From Tomitella biformata AHU 1821 (GTDB taxonomy: Bacteria > Actinomycetota > Actinomycetes > Mycobacteriales > Mycobacteriaceae), in NCBI RefSeq assembly GCF_000524475.1, contig NZ_BAVQ01000070.1, forward strand, positions 124,001 to 188,000: a DNA stretch of 64,000 nt, read 5' to 3'. The number at the start of each line of letters is the position of its first letter. The stretch's first letter is position 1. A program made the position numbers and the translations under genes. A model generated the notes under the pieces. It had not been told where the DNA came from. It made no database searches and saw only the letters and a list, made by a program, of their open reading frames with translations. Positions 47,344 to 55,192 of the stretch are shown piece by piece.

Positions 47344-49214
47344 ACGATTGTCCGGAATCGGAGCATCATGTCGTGGTCCTCGTGGTCGAGTAAGTGGCAA
47401 TGCCAGACGTAGCCCTGCAGGTCGCCGCCCTGCAGATCGCCGCCCTGCTGATCGCCGCCGTGCATGTCCTCGTGGTGGGCGGGCGCGATATTTCCTGGCT
47501 GGCTCGGCTGGCTGGAGAAGACGGCGTCGGGGTCGAAGCCCAGCTCGTCGGCGGTGGGGAAGTAGACGATGATCCGGGTGACGGATCCGCCGGGCACCAG
47601 CACGGTGTCCTTCCAGCCGCTCTCCCACGGCTGGGGCGGGATCAGTGGGCCGCCGAGGAAGTTCTCGGCGGATGGCGTCCACTTGGTGCCTACCGCCGGC
47701 TGCGGGTGGGCCGCCTGGTATTCGAGGGTGCGCAGGGGGTGGCGGCCGAGGATGCGGAACATGATCAGGTGCAGGTGGATCGGGTGCGGATCCGGGGTGA
47801 TGTTGATGATGTTCCACTGCTCGACCGTCCCCTGGCGCGGCATCTCGATGTCCGGGTCCGTGTAGTGCAGGTTGTTCAGGGTCATGATCGCGGGCGGGAT
47901 CCACAGCGCGTACGGCTGGCTGACGGTGACGTCGCGGAACACCGTCGGAGTGTCCGCCGGCGGCAGTGCGGGCGGCTGCCAGGGCCCGCCGCGTAGGGAC
48001 TGCGGGATAGGGCCGGTGAATCCGCTGCCGGCGCCGGCGATGAATCGGCAGAACACCGGCATCGCGACCTCGCCGAGAATCGCAGCCTGAAACGGCGGCT
48101 CCTCGTCGTTGCGCAGCTCGACGCTCTCGCCGGGGGCTAGGCCGGAGAAATCGACGAGGATGTCGTAGCGCTCGGCGGGGGCGACGCGCAGCCGGTCGAC
48201 GGCCACGGGCGCGTCGAGCAGGCCGCCGTCGTTGCCGATCACCCAGAACCGCATGTGATTGCTCAGATACAGGGTCCACACGCTGAAGGAGGCGGCGTTG
48301 ATGAGGCGGAAGCGGTACAGCCCGCGCGCGACGGCCAGCCGCGGCCACACCTTGCCGTTGACCAGGCCGACGTCCCCGACGGCGCCGCCCTCCCAACTGC
48401 CCTCCGGCACCACTGGCGTGGAACGGGCGCTGGGCGCGCCGGAGTCGGTGAAGATCTTCTCCTGCAGGACCAGCGGCATCTCGAACTCGCCGGCCGGCAG
48501 GCCCAGGGGGTTGCCGGGCAGGCCCGTGTCGTACTGGTCGCGCAGCAGGTACATCCCCGCCAGGCCGGCGTAGACGTTCAGCCGCGTGATGCCCATCGCG
48601 TGGTCGTGGTACCAGAGCTGGGAGGACTGCTGCGCGTTGGGGAAGTGGTGGTCGTGAGCCTGCCCGGGCCGCGACATCTGCATCGCGTTCCCGTCGCTCT
48701 CGGGCGGGGTGGCCCCGCCGTGCAGGTGGAACGAGGTGGGCGGGTGGGTCATGTACGAGTGGTCGACCCCGTGCAGGGTGTGGTCCATGTCGCGCCCGAG
48801 GGGATGTGCGCCGAGCTCGTTACGGAAGGTCAGGTGCAGGGGCTGGCCGGTGTGGGCCTCGATGGTCGGGCCCAGGTGGTCCATGTCGTTGTAGCCCAGG
48901 GAGGGGACGGCCGGCAGGTCCCGGTGGAAGCTGTGCGAGCCGACCCGTGCGGCGAGGGTGAGGGCGCTGCCGGTGATCGTCGGCAGCATCGGGAGCTCGT
49001 CAGCGAAGGGCTCCAGCCGTGGGGAGTGGAAGATCAGTGGGCTGCGGAACTCGGCGGACTCGGCCTGGGCACGCCGCGCGCCGAGCAGTCCCGCGCCGCC
49101 GGCCGCCATAAGGCCGCCGCCTAGAACCGCACCGCCCAGCGCGAGCCCGCGCAGCACCTCTCGCCGTCCCACCCGACCCGGCGCGAGCACCTCGGGCCAT
49201 CCACCACGATCCAT
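47340..49214 (-). CDS. Tat-exported multicopper oxidase (laccase/CotA-like)
   Basis: A 624-residue copper enzyme with a twin-arginine signal (GRREVLRGLALGGAVLGGG). Copper motifs are HLHGG, WYHDHAMG, HPIHLHL and the C-terminal HCHLLDHEDHDMM with its axial Met. Three cupredoxin domains. Laccases oxidise phenols with O2 outside the cell. A Gly-Asp-Leu-Gln repeat (GGDLQ units) lies between HHEDMHGG and the last copper motif, from three 15-bp DNA repeats. First gene of the minus-strand run; ATG 49214 is 95 bp from the divergent lipase ATG. The operator palindrome lies between them. Confidence 0.93.
   Translation of the reverse strand: MDRGGWPEVLAPGRVGRREVLRGLALGGAVLGGGLMAAGGAGLLGARRAQAESAEFRSPLIFHSPRLEPFADELPMLPTITGSALTLAARVGSHSFHRDLPAVPSLGYNDMDHLGPTIEAHTGQPLHLTFRNELGAHPLGRDMDHTLHGVDHSYMTHPPTSFHLHGGATPPESDGNAMQMSRPGQAHDHHFPNAQQSSQLWYHDHAMGITRLNVYAGLAGMYLLRDQYDTGLPGNPLGLPAGEFEMPLVLQEKIFTDSGAPSARSTPVVPEGSWEGGAVGDVGLVNGKVWPRLAVARGLYRFRLINAASFSVWTLYLSNHMRFWVIGNDGGLLDAPVAVDRLRVAPAERYDILVDFSGLAPGESVELRNDEEPPFQAAILGEVAMPVFCRFIAGAGSGFTGPIPQSLRGGPWQPPALPPADTPTVFRDVTVSQPYALWIPPAIMTLNNLHYTDPDIEMPRQGTVEQWNIINITPDPHPIHLHLIMFRILGRHPLRTLEYQAAHPQPAVGTKWTPSAENFLGGPLIPPQPWESGWKDTVLVPGGSVTRIIVYFPTADELGFDPDAVFSSQPSQPGNIAPAHHEDMHGGDQQGGDLQGGDLQGYVWHCHLLDHEDHDMMLRFRTIV
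47412..47456 (-). repeat. Three 15-bp tandem repeats in the multicopper oxidase gene
   Basis: Units GCCCTGCAGGTCGCC, GCCCTGCAGATCGCC and GCCCTGCTGATCGCC on the + strand, then a degenerate fourth copy to 47469. They encode repeated Gly-Asp-Leu/Gln-Gln-Gly on the minus strand. Confidence 0.9.
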
Positions 49215-49257
49215 CTTCTACTGCCTCCGGGTCTCAAAGTTTCGTCCGCAACTCCGT

Positions 49258-49272
49258 ACCAAACTGTATGGT
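49258..49272. promoter_or_regulatory. Palindrome ACCAAACTGTATGGT, same operator as in the mce promoter
   Basis: Reverse complement ACCATACAGTTTGGT differs at one base from the mce site at 39656-39670. It lies in the 95-bp divergent gap between the multicopper oxidase and the lipase-like gene, and could control both. Extending it by one base on each side keeps the symmetry. Confidence 0.6.
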
Positions 49273-49309
49273 ATGGATCACATCATGACGGGCTGAATGA
49301 GGAGAGTCA

Positions 49310-50113
49310 ATGGTTAGATCACGCGGATCGAAGCGGCGGCCCTGGCTGGGCGCGGCGGTGTCGGCGCTCCTGCTCACGGGAACGCTGCTGGCAGGCGGGG
49401 CGCAGGCGGCCGTCCCCACGTGCCCCGCCACCGTGGTCTTGATCCACGACATGGCCCGTGACGCGGGCGAGTGGGACAGCACGGCCGAGGTGCTCCGCGC
49501 CGCCGGCTGGTGCGTCGAGGCGCTCACCTACGGTGAGCCGCTCGGGCCCTTCGCCGGCCGGGGCGCGCTCGACTCGGCGTCGGGGGAGGTCGGGGCGGCC
49601 ATCGAGGAGACGCTGGACCGGGCGGGCCCGGTGGTGCTCGTCGGCCATGGCGCGGGCTCCCTCGCGGCGCAGCGGCATCTGCAGCGCGCCCCGTCCACGT
49701 CGGGCATCGCGGCGCTCATCACCCTGGGCCCGCTGTGGAACGGAACCAACATCGGCGAGCTGGCGACGATGGAGCGGATCAGCCGGGAGGTGGGCGCCTA
49801 CGACGCGGTTCTAGAGCTCGAGCGGCCCATCGTCGACCCGGTCTGCGCGGGCTGCCGCGACCTGATCGCGGGCTCGGACTTCCTGGTGGACCTGCGCCGC
49901 GACGGCCTCGTAACGGCGGGAGTCGAGTACACCAACATCGCGTCGCGCACCGGGTTGCTGGAGCAGCCGCCGCTGGCGGGGCTGGCTCCGGAGATGGCCG
50001 GCGTGATCGTGCAGGACCGGTACCCGTCCAACACCGCCACGCACTTCGGGCTGGCCGACGATCCCGACGTGCAGGTGCTGTTGCTCGAAGCACTCGCGGA
50101 AGTGGGAAGCTAG
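49310..50113 (+). CDS. Secreted alpha/beta-hydrolase (lipase-like), nucleophile position replaced by Gly
   Basis: A 267-residue protein with an export signal (RPWLGAAVSALLLTGTLLAGGAQA) and an alpha/beta-hydrolase core: VVLIHDMARDAGEWDSTAEV is the HG-loop strand, and the elbow reads VVLVGHGAGSLAAQRHL where GHSxG is expected. The serine at the usual site is therefore glycine. The C-terminal His is seen in TATHFGLADDPDV. If the Ser is absent it may bind but not cleave, or the next Ser could act. It is the first of three co-directional genes with TetR and DUF456, divergent from the multicopper oxidase. Confidence 0.8.
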   Translation: MVRSRGSKRRPWLGAAVSALLLTGTLLAGGAQAAVPTCPATVVLIHDMARDAGEWDSTAEVLRAAGWCVEALTYGEPLGPFAGRGALDSASGEVGAAIEETLDRAGPVVLVGHGAGSLAAQRHLQRAPSTSGIAALITLGPLWNGTNIGELATMERISREVGAYDAVLELERPIVDPVCAGCRDLIAGSDFLVDLRRDGLVTAGVEYTNIASRTGLLEQPPLAGLAPEMAGVIVQDRYPSNTATHFGLADDPDVQVLLLEALAEVGS

Positions 50114-50118
50114 AGCAC

Positions 50119-50697
50119 ATGACGGCTCAGGAAAAACCCCGGACGGTACGCCTGTCCGTGGCCGATTGGACCTCCGCGGCCCTCGACCTGCTGGTCCGCG
50201 AGGGGGTGGCCGGGGTCAAGATCTCCACGTTGTGCGCGGAGCTCGGCGTCACCAAGGGCAGCTTCTACTGGCACTTCGTCGACATCAACGCGCTGATGGC
50301 GGCGGTGGCAGACCAGTGGTGCGCCAGTCAGAATGACGCGGTGCGAGGCTTGGACGTGTTGGCCACGATGCCCGTGGAGCAGCGGCTGGAGTGGATGGCC
50401 AGCCTGCTCATCGAGGACCGCGCCTGGTCGGTGGAGCGGGCGGTCCGGGACTGGGCGCGCACCAACGAGCAGGTCGCAGCGTCTGTCCAGAGCCTCGACC
50501 AGCGCATTCTCGAGGTCGTCACAAACACTATGGAGGAGCTCGGCTTCGACGAGGCCGACGCGCGGCTGCGGGCCGGCACCCTGGTCTACGCTGGCATTGG
50601 CTTCGTGCACGGCCGCGGCAGCCTGCCCACCCCCACCCTCGCCGAGGTCCGCGACATCATCGCGGTGCTCACCTCCGGCAACCGCCCGCTCGCGTGA
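50119..50697 (+). CDS. TetR family transcriptional regulator
   Basis: A 192-residue TetR repressor. The N-terminal helix-turn-helix spans about residues 12-58 with VKISTLCAELGVTKGSFYWHF. The C-terminal ligand domain includes LEWMASLLIEDRAWSVERAV. It starts 5 bp after the lipase-like gene and is followed by DUF456 with overlapping GTGA. Given the palindromes at 49258 and 39656, it is the best candidate for the regulator of both the multicopper-oxidase region and the mce operon; this is inference. Confidence 0.92.
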   Translation: MTAQEKPRTVRLSVADWTSAALDLLVREGVAGVKISTLCAELGVTKGSFYWHFVDINALMAAVADQWCASQNDAVRGLDVLATMPVEQRLEWMASLLIEDRAWSVERAVRDWARTNEQVAASVQSLDQRILEVVTNTMEELGFDEADARLRAGTLVYAGIGFVHGRGSLPTPTLAEVRDIIAVLTSGNRPLA

Positions 50698-51179
50698 GCG
50701 CCACGGGGGAACTCCTCATCGGGCTGGCCATCCTCGTCGGCCTCGTCGGGGTTGTGTTGCCGGTGTTGCCGGGGGCGTTGATCATCGGCATCGCACTCCT
50801 GGTGTGGGCGATCATGACGGGCACGACGGCCGCCTGGGTGGTCTTCGCGATCGCGTTCGTGCTGCTGGTGGGCTCGGGCATCGTCAAATACACCTGGCCG
50901 GGGCAGCGGCTCCGCGACGGCGGGGTGCCCACGCGCGCGCTGATTGTGGGCGGGCTCGTCGGCATCGTCGGCTTCTTCGTGGTGCCGGTGGTGGGCCTGG
51001 TCCTCGGCTTCCTCCTGGGCACCTTTGTGGCAGAGCTGATCCGGCTGCGCGCCGTCAGCCCAGCCTGGGTCTCGACGTGGGCCGCGACAAAGGCCGTCGG
51101 GCTGTCCATGCTGGTGGAGCTGGTGGGGGCGTTGGCGGCGGCGGGGCTGTGGCTGGCCGCGGTGGTGGCCTTCAGCTGA
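50694..51179 (+). CDS. DUF456 family membrane protein
   Basis: A 161-residue membrane protein with four to five helices. LIGLAILVGLVGVVLPVLPGALIIG and GALIIGIALLVWAIM near the start, and LRDGGVPTRALIVGGLVGIVG in the middle, match DUF456 proteins. GTG 50694 overlaps the TetR stop as GTGA, so the two are translationally coupled. Function is unknown. Its tail overlaps the convergent SRPBCC gene by 8 bp. Confidence 0.85.
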   Translation: MSATGELLIGLAILVGLVGVVLPVLPGALIIGIALLVWAIMTGTTAAWVVFAIAFVLLVGSGIVKYTWPGQRLRDGGVPTRALIVGGLVGIVGFFVVPVVGLVLGFLLGTFVAELIRLRAVSPAWVSTWAATKAVGLSMLVELVGALAAAGLWLAAVVAFS

Positions 51180-51630
51180 AGTAGCTCTGGAGGCGCCGGT
51201 GTCGGTGGCCGAAGAAGGCGTGCAGCACGCGCCCGATCACGGGTGCCGCGAGCGATATTGGGCCACGGGGCTCGAAGGTGACTCGGTCGTGCAGTCCGGT
51301 ACGGCCGTCCTCGCGGGGGATGAGGGTGCGTTCGTGCTCCCAGCGTCGCATGCTCAGCATCGTCGACTTTTCGTGGAACCGTCGGCCGGGATCGAGTTCG
51401 GCGATGGTCAGGGAGTCGTAGTCGAATGGCACGATGCCGAATAGGCGCAGCCAGGCCCGGCCGATGGGTTGGCCGACGGGAATGTTGTCGATGGTCATGG
51501 AGTCGGCTCCTCGTGGCATGCTCATCGTCATCCAGGGGCGCATCTCGTGGTTGATGCCCTCCGGGGTCACAACGCGGATCCAGACCTTGTCAGCCGGTGC
51601 GTCGATGACGGAAGCTCGTTCGATGATCAT
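51172..51630 (-). CDS. SRPBCC/START-like fold protein
   Basis: A 152-residue protein with the START/SRPBCC ligand-binding pattern: IIERASVIDAPADKVWIRVV at the N-terminus, AELDPGRRFHEKSTML in the middle strands and a final helix AAPVIGRVLHAFFGHRHRRL. Such proteins bind hydrophobic ligands or act as cyclases, and members in catabolic loci may carry lipids. No catalytic residues can be assigned. ATG 51630. It is convergent to DUF456 and divergent from none; FprA lies upstream on the same strand with a hairpin between. Confidence 0.78.
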   Translation of the reverse strand: MIIERASVIDAPADKVWIRVVTPEGINHEMRPWMTMSMPRGADSMTIDNIPVGQPIGRAWLRLFGIVPFDYDSLTIAELDPGRRFHEKSTMLSMRRWEHERTLIPREDGRTGLHDRVTFEPRGPISLAAPVIGRVLHAFFGHRHRRLQSYFS

Positions 51631-51653
51631 GGATCGCCCCTAGTGAAATATGC

Positions 51654-51686
51654 ATGTGGGCCAGGCCATTTCGGCCCGGCCCACAT
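51654..51686 (-). terminator. Hairpin terminator downstream of the ferredoxin reductase gene
   Basis: ATGTGGGCC and GGCCCACAT (9 bp) with an inner GGCC/GGCC pairing form a strong hairpin 15 bp after the FprA stop (51702), in the direction of its transcription. No U-tract. Confidence 0.6.
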
Positions 51687-51701
51687 CGCGGTTCTAGGTG
51701 G

Positions 51702-53069
51702 TCACTCCCGCGACGCGCGGAGCATGTCCTCGCGCTCGACCACCTTCACGCGGTCGCGGCCCTCGGGCTCGCCGAGCCCGCGCTCGTAGGCGTCGAGCTT
51801 GTGCCAGCCATCCCAGGTTGTGTACGCCTTCTGCGCGCTGTCGAGCAGCGTGATGATGGCGTCCTCGGACGAGTCGGTCGGAGCGGCCAGCTTGCCGGCG
51901 AGGAAGTCAGCCTCCAGGCAGGCCACGGTCTCGTTGGCATCGCCCTTGGTGGAGCCGATCAGGCCGACGGGCCCGCGCTTGATCCAGCCGGTGACGTACG
52001 TCTTGTCGAAGTGCCCGCCGTCCTCGGTGGTGACGCGGCCGGCCTCGTTGGGAACGGTGCCCGCCTGCTCGTCGAACGGGAGCTGCTTGATGTTCTGCGA
52101 GAGGTAGCCGACGGCGCGGTACACGGCCTCGACGGGCCAGTTGTTGAACTTGCCGGTGCCGCGGACGTTGCCGGTGCCGTCGAGCTCGGTGCGCTCGGTG
52201 CGCAGGCCGGTGACCTTGCCATCGGCGCCGAGGATCTCGACGGGGCTCTCGAAGAAGTGCAGGTGGATGCGGTTGAGGCTCTCACCCGGGTCACGCAGCG
52301 CGTAGTCCTGGATGATGTTCGCGACCTGGTCCACGATCTTCGAGTTGCGGCGTGCCAGCTCGGAGGCCTCGTCGTAGTCGATGTCCTCGGGCGCGACGAT
52401 GACCTCGATGGTCGGCGAGTGGTTGAGCTCCTTGAGCTCGAGCGGCGTGAACTTCGCCTGCGCCGGGCCACGACGGCCGAACACGTGCACATCCGTCGCC
52501 TTGTTGGCCTTGAGGCCGGCGTAGACGTTGGCGGGGATATCGGTGGCCAGGAGCTCGTCGCCGGTCTTGGCGAGCACCCGGGCCACGTCGAGCGCCACGT
52601 TGCCGACGCCGAGGACGGCGACGTGCTTGGCATCGAGGGGCCAGGTGCGCGGGACGTCGGGGTGGCCGTCGTACCAGGACACGAAGTCGGCGGCGCCGTA
52701 GCTGCCGTCGAGGTCGATGCCCGGGATGTCGAGGGGCCGGTCCGCGTTGGCGCCGGTGGAGAAGATGACGGCGTCGTAGAGCGAGTGCAGCTGCTCTAGG
52801 GTGATGTCAGTGCCGTAATCGATGTTTCCGAGCAGCCGCACGCTGGGCTTGTCGAGCACCTTGTGGAGGGCGTTCACGATGCCCTTGATCCGCGGGTGAT
52901 CGGGGGCCACGCCGTAGCGGATGAGGCCGAAGGGGGCGGGCATGCGCTCGAAAAGATCGATTGAAACCCCACAACCGGTCGTCGCAGTATCGGATTTCAT
53001 CAAGGCGTCTGCGGCATAAATACCAGCAGGCCCTGCTCCAACAATGGCGACGCGCAGTGGACGATTCAC
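51702..53069 (-). CDS. fprA: Ferredoxin/flavodoxin-NADP reductase (FprA-like)
   Basis: A 455-residue adrenodoxin-reductase-type flavoprotein that passes electrons from NADPH to ferredoxin, which can feed cytochromes P450 or oxygenases. The FAD motif is VAIVGAGPAGIYAADAL, followed by PFGLIRYGVAPDHPRIKGI, and the NADP motif VAVLGVGNVALDVARVL. GTG 53069 (reading VNRPLRVAIVG) was chosen since AGAAGGT is 5-7 bases upstream and the length matches mycobacterial FprA (about 456). It is a separate single-gene unit. Confidence 0.93.
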   Translation of the reverse strand: MNRPLRVAIVGAGPAGIYAADALMKSDTATTGCGVSIDLFERMPAPFGLIRYGVAPDHPRIKGIVNALHKVLDKPSVRLLGNIDYGTDITLEQLHSLYDAVIFSTGANADRPLDIPGIDLDGSYGAADFVSWYDGHPDVPRTWPLDAKHVAVLGVGNVALDVARVLAKTGDELLATDIPANVYAGLKANKATDVHVFGRRGPAQAKFTPLELKELNHSPTIEVIVAPEDIDYDEASELARRNSKIVDQVANIIQDYALRDPGESLNRIHLHFFESPVEILGADGKVTGLRTERTELDGTGNVRGTGKFNNWPVEAVYRAVGYLSQNIKQLPFDEQAGTVPNEAGRVTTEDGGHFDKTYVTGWIKRGPVGLIGSTKGDANETVACLEADFLAGKLAAPTDSSEDAIITLLDSAQKAYTTWDGWHKLDAYERGLGEPEGRDRVKVVEREDMLRASRE

Positions 53070-53282
53070 TTCATACCTTCTCGGTTGCAGATAGATGAAT
53101 GGCCAGTCTAGGGCACAGTGCACCCTAAGTATGAATGTGATTTAGCTGACAGTGTCACCGCCGCCGGTCCGCGTGCCTAGCCAGACCTGCGTGGAGTTCG
53201 ATTCCAGGCCGGTGCAAAATGGGGAGCGTGCCGATGCTGGCGCGCATAGCATGTTGGCAAACCAAGTGTGGGAGAAATAGCG

Positions 53283-53720
53283 GTGGTGGATGTGGCGAGT
53301 TCGATGGCTGTGGGTTACGCGGGCGACATCACCCCGGAGCAGGCGTGGCAGATGCTGGCAGAGCATCCGGACGCGGTGCTCGTAGACGTGCGGACCGCCG
53401 CCGAGTGGCAGTTCGTCGGAGTGCCGGACACCGCTGAGTTGGGCCGGCCGGCGCTGCTGGTCGAGTGGGTGGGGTTCCCCTCCGGCGCCCCGAACCAGGG
53501 GTTTGTGGAGCAGTTGCGTGAGCACGGCATCGAGTCGGGTCCGGTGATCTTCGTGTGCCGCTCGGGCCAGCGGTCCATCGGTGCCGCTATCGCCGCGACC
53601 GACGCGGGATTGGGCCCGGCCTACAACGTGCTCGACGGCTTCGAGGGCGGTCTGGATGAGAACGGGCGTCGCGGCGCGGTGGGCTGGCGAGCGGTTGGAC
53701 TGCCGTGGCGGCAGTCGTGA
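53283..53720 (+). CDS. Rhodanese-like sulfurtransferase (Rv0390-like)
   Basis: A 145-residue single-domain rhodanese. The active-site cysteine is in IFVCRSGQRSIGAA, and the N-terminal strand VLVDVRTAAEWQFVGVP is canonical. GTG 53283 was chosen; GGGAG is 9 bases upstream, with GTG 53286 also possible. Sulfane sulfur transfer is the expected chemistry. It lies 60 bp before metZ, as in M. tuberculosis (Rv0390 and metZ/Rv0391), so it may supply sulfide or sulfane sulfur to homocysteine synthesis. Confidence 0.9.
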   Translation: MVDVASSMAVGYAGDITPEQAWQMLAEHPDAVLVDVRTAAEWQFVGVPDTAELGRPALLVEWVGFPSGAPNQGFVEQLREHGIESGPVIFVCRSGQRSIGAAIAATDAGLGPAYNVLDGFEGGLDENGRRGAVGWRAVGLPWRQS

Positions 53721-53780
53721 GCTGTCCGCACTCGACCTGCCCCGCCCCCTCTTCTGACTGATCGAATTTTGGAGCCCGAC

Positions 53781-54995
53781 ATGAGCTTGCTGCCCGACAA
53801 GAGTCAACTGCCCGACACCGTCCGCCCCGAGACGCTCGGTATCCGCGGTGGCCTCGCGCGGTCCCAGTTTCAGGAGACGTCCGAGGCGCTGTACCTGACC
53901 TCCGGCTATGTCTATGACACGGCGGAGGATGCGGAGGCGTCGTTCACCGGCGAGGTGGAGCGCTTCGTCTACTCGCGCTACGGCAACCCGACGGTCGAGA
54001 TGTTCCAGGACCGCATGAAGCTGATCGACGGCGCGGAGGCCTGCTACGCGACGGCGTCGGGCATGTCCGCGGTGTTCACGGCGCTCGCCGCACTGTGCGG
54101 GTCGGGCGATCGGCTGGTGGCCTCGCGCAGCCTGTTCGGCTCCTGCTTCGTGATCTGCAACGAGATCCTGCCGCGCTGGGGCGTGGAGACCGTGTTCGTC
54201 GACGGCACCGACCTCGACCAGTGGGAGCAGGCGCTGTCCGTGCCGACGGCGGCAGTGTTCTTCGAGACGCCGTCGAACCCGATGCAGGAGGTCGTGGACG
54301 TGCGCCGGGTCAGCGAGCTCGCCCATGCGGCGGGGGCGAAGGTGGTGCTCGACAACGTCTTCGCGACGCCGATCCTGCAGCGCAGCTTCGACCTGGGCGC
54401 GGACATCACCGTGTACTCGGGCACCAAGCACATCGACGGCCAGGGCCGCGTGATGGGCGGGGCGATCCTGGGCGACGCGGACTTCATCGGCGGCCCCGTC
54501 AAACACCTGATCCGCCACACCGGCCCATCGCTGAGCCCCTTCAACGCGTGGACGCTGGTCAAGGGCCTGGAGACGATGGCGATGAGGGTGGAGCGCATGG
54601 CCTCCAACGCGCTGACCATCGCTCAGTTCCTCGAGGACAACGCGGCGACGAGCTGGGTCAAGTACCCGTTCCTGGCCTCCCACCCGCAGTTCGAGCTGGC
54701 GAAGACCCAGATGTCCGGCGGCGGCACCGTGATCACGTTCGAGCTCGATGCCCCGGCCGACCAGGCGAAGGCGCGGGCGTTCGCGTTCCTGAACAAGCTG
54801 CGGATCATCGACATCTCCAACAACCTGGGCGACGCGAAGTCGATGACCACGCACCCGGCCACGACGACGCACCGTGCGATGGGCCCGGAGGGGCGCGCCG
54901 CGATTGGCATCACCGACGGCGTCGTGCGGCTCTCGGTGGGCCTCGAGCACATCGACGACCTCCTCGAGGACCTGGAGCAGGCGCTCCGCCCGTAG
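53781..54995 (+). CDS. metZ: O-succinylhomoserine sulfhydrylase
   Basis: A 404-residue PLP enzyme of methionine synthesis that makes homocysteine from O-succinylhomoserine and sulfide. The PLP lysine is in VYSGTKHIDGQGRVMGG, the cofactor site in YSRYGNPTV and TASGMSAVF, and the C-terminal NNLGDAKSMTTHPATTTHR is the family hallmark. The sequence closely matches mycobacterial MetZ (Rv0391). ATG 53781 follows a ggag box. It forms a probable operon with the rhodanese. MetB/CGS activity is an alternative on family grounds. Confidence 0.94.
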   Translation: MSLLPDKSQLPDTVRPETLGIRGGLARSQFQETSEALYLTSGYVYDTAEDAEASFTGEVERFVYSRYGNPTVEMFQDRMKLIDGAEACYATASGMSAVFTALAALCGSGDRLVASRSLFGSCFVICNEILPRWGVETVFVDGTDLDQWEQALSVPTAAVFFETPSNPMQEVVDVRRVSELAHAAGAKVVLDNVFATPILQRSFDLGADITVYSGTKHIDGQGRVMGGAILGDADFIGGPVKHLIRHTGPSLSPFNAWTLVKGLETMAMRVERMASNALTIAQFLEDNAATSWVKYPFLASHPQFELAKTQMSGGGTVITFELDAPADQAKARAFAFLNKLRIIDISNNLGDAKSMTTHPATTTHRAMGPEGRAAIGITDGVVRLSVGLEHIDDLLEDLEQALRP

Positions 54996-55027
54996 CTGGG
55001 CTGGGAGGGCCGAGCCCGACGGCTAGA

Positions 55028-55165
55028 CTGCGAGGCGTCCCGACTCCTGTCGGGGCGCCGCGTCAACCAGTGAAGTCCGGTGGAATCCGGCGCTGTCCCG
55101 CAACTGTGAAGTCGGCCGCCACCTCGTCGCGGTCCGAATAAGCCAGGTCAGCTGTGTCGCGGCGG
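55028..55165 (+). ncRNA. Cobalamin (B12) riboswitch
   Basis: The conserved core is present: AAGTCCGGTGGAATCCGG (55073-55090) then CTGTCCCGCAACTGTGAAG (55093-55111), matching the B12 aptamer consensus. The B12-box-like AAGCCAGGTCAGCT follows at 55139-55152. A hairpin at 55034-55057 (GCGTCCCGAC / GTCGGGGCGC) fits the P2 stem. It lies directly before the BtuF GTG start at 55193, so high B12 should shut off the transporter by terminating or sequestering its ribosome binding site GAAGGA (55179-55184). Boundaries are approximate. Confidence 0.9.
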
Positions 55166-55192
55166 TCGATCCTCGGATGAAGGACTTGCGCT

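Noticed and set aside
55034-55057. metZ terminator hairpin
   Set aside because: It lies within the cobalamin aptamer at the expected P2 position; a separate terminator role cannot be excluded but is not needed.
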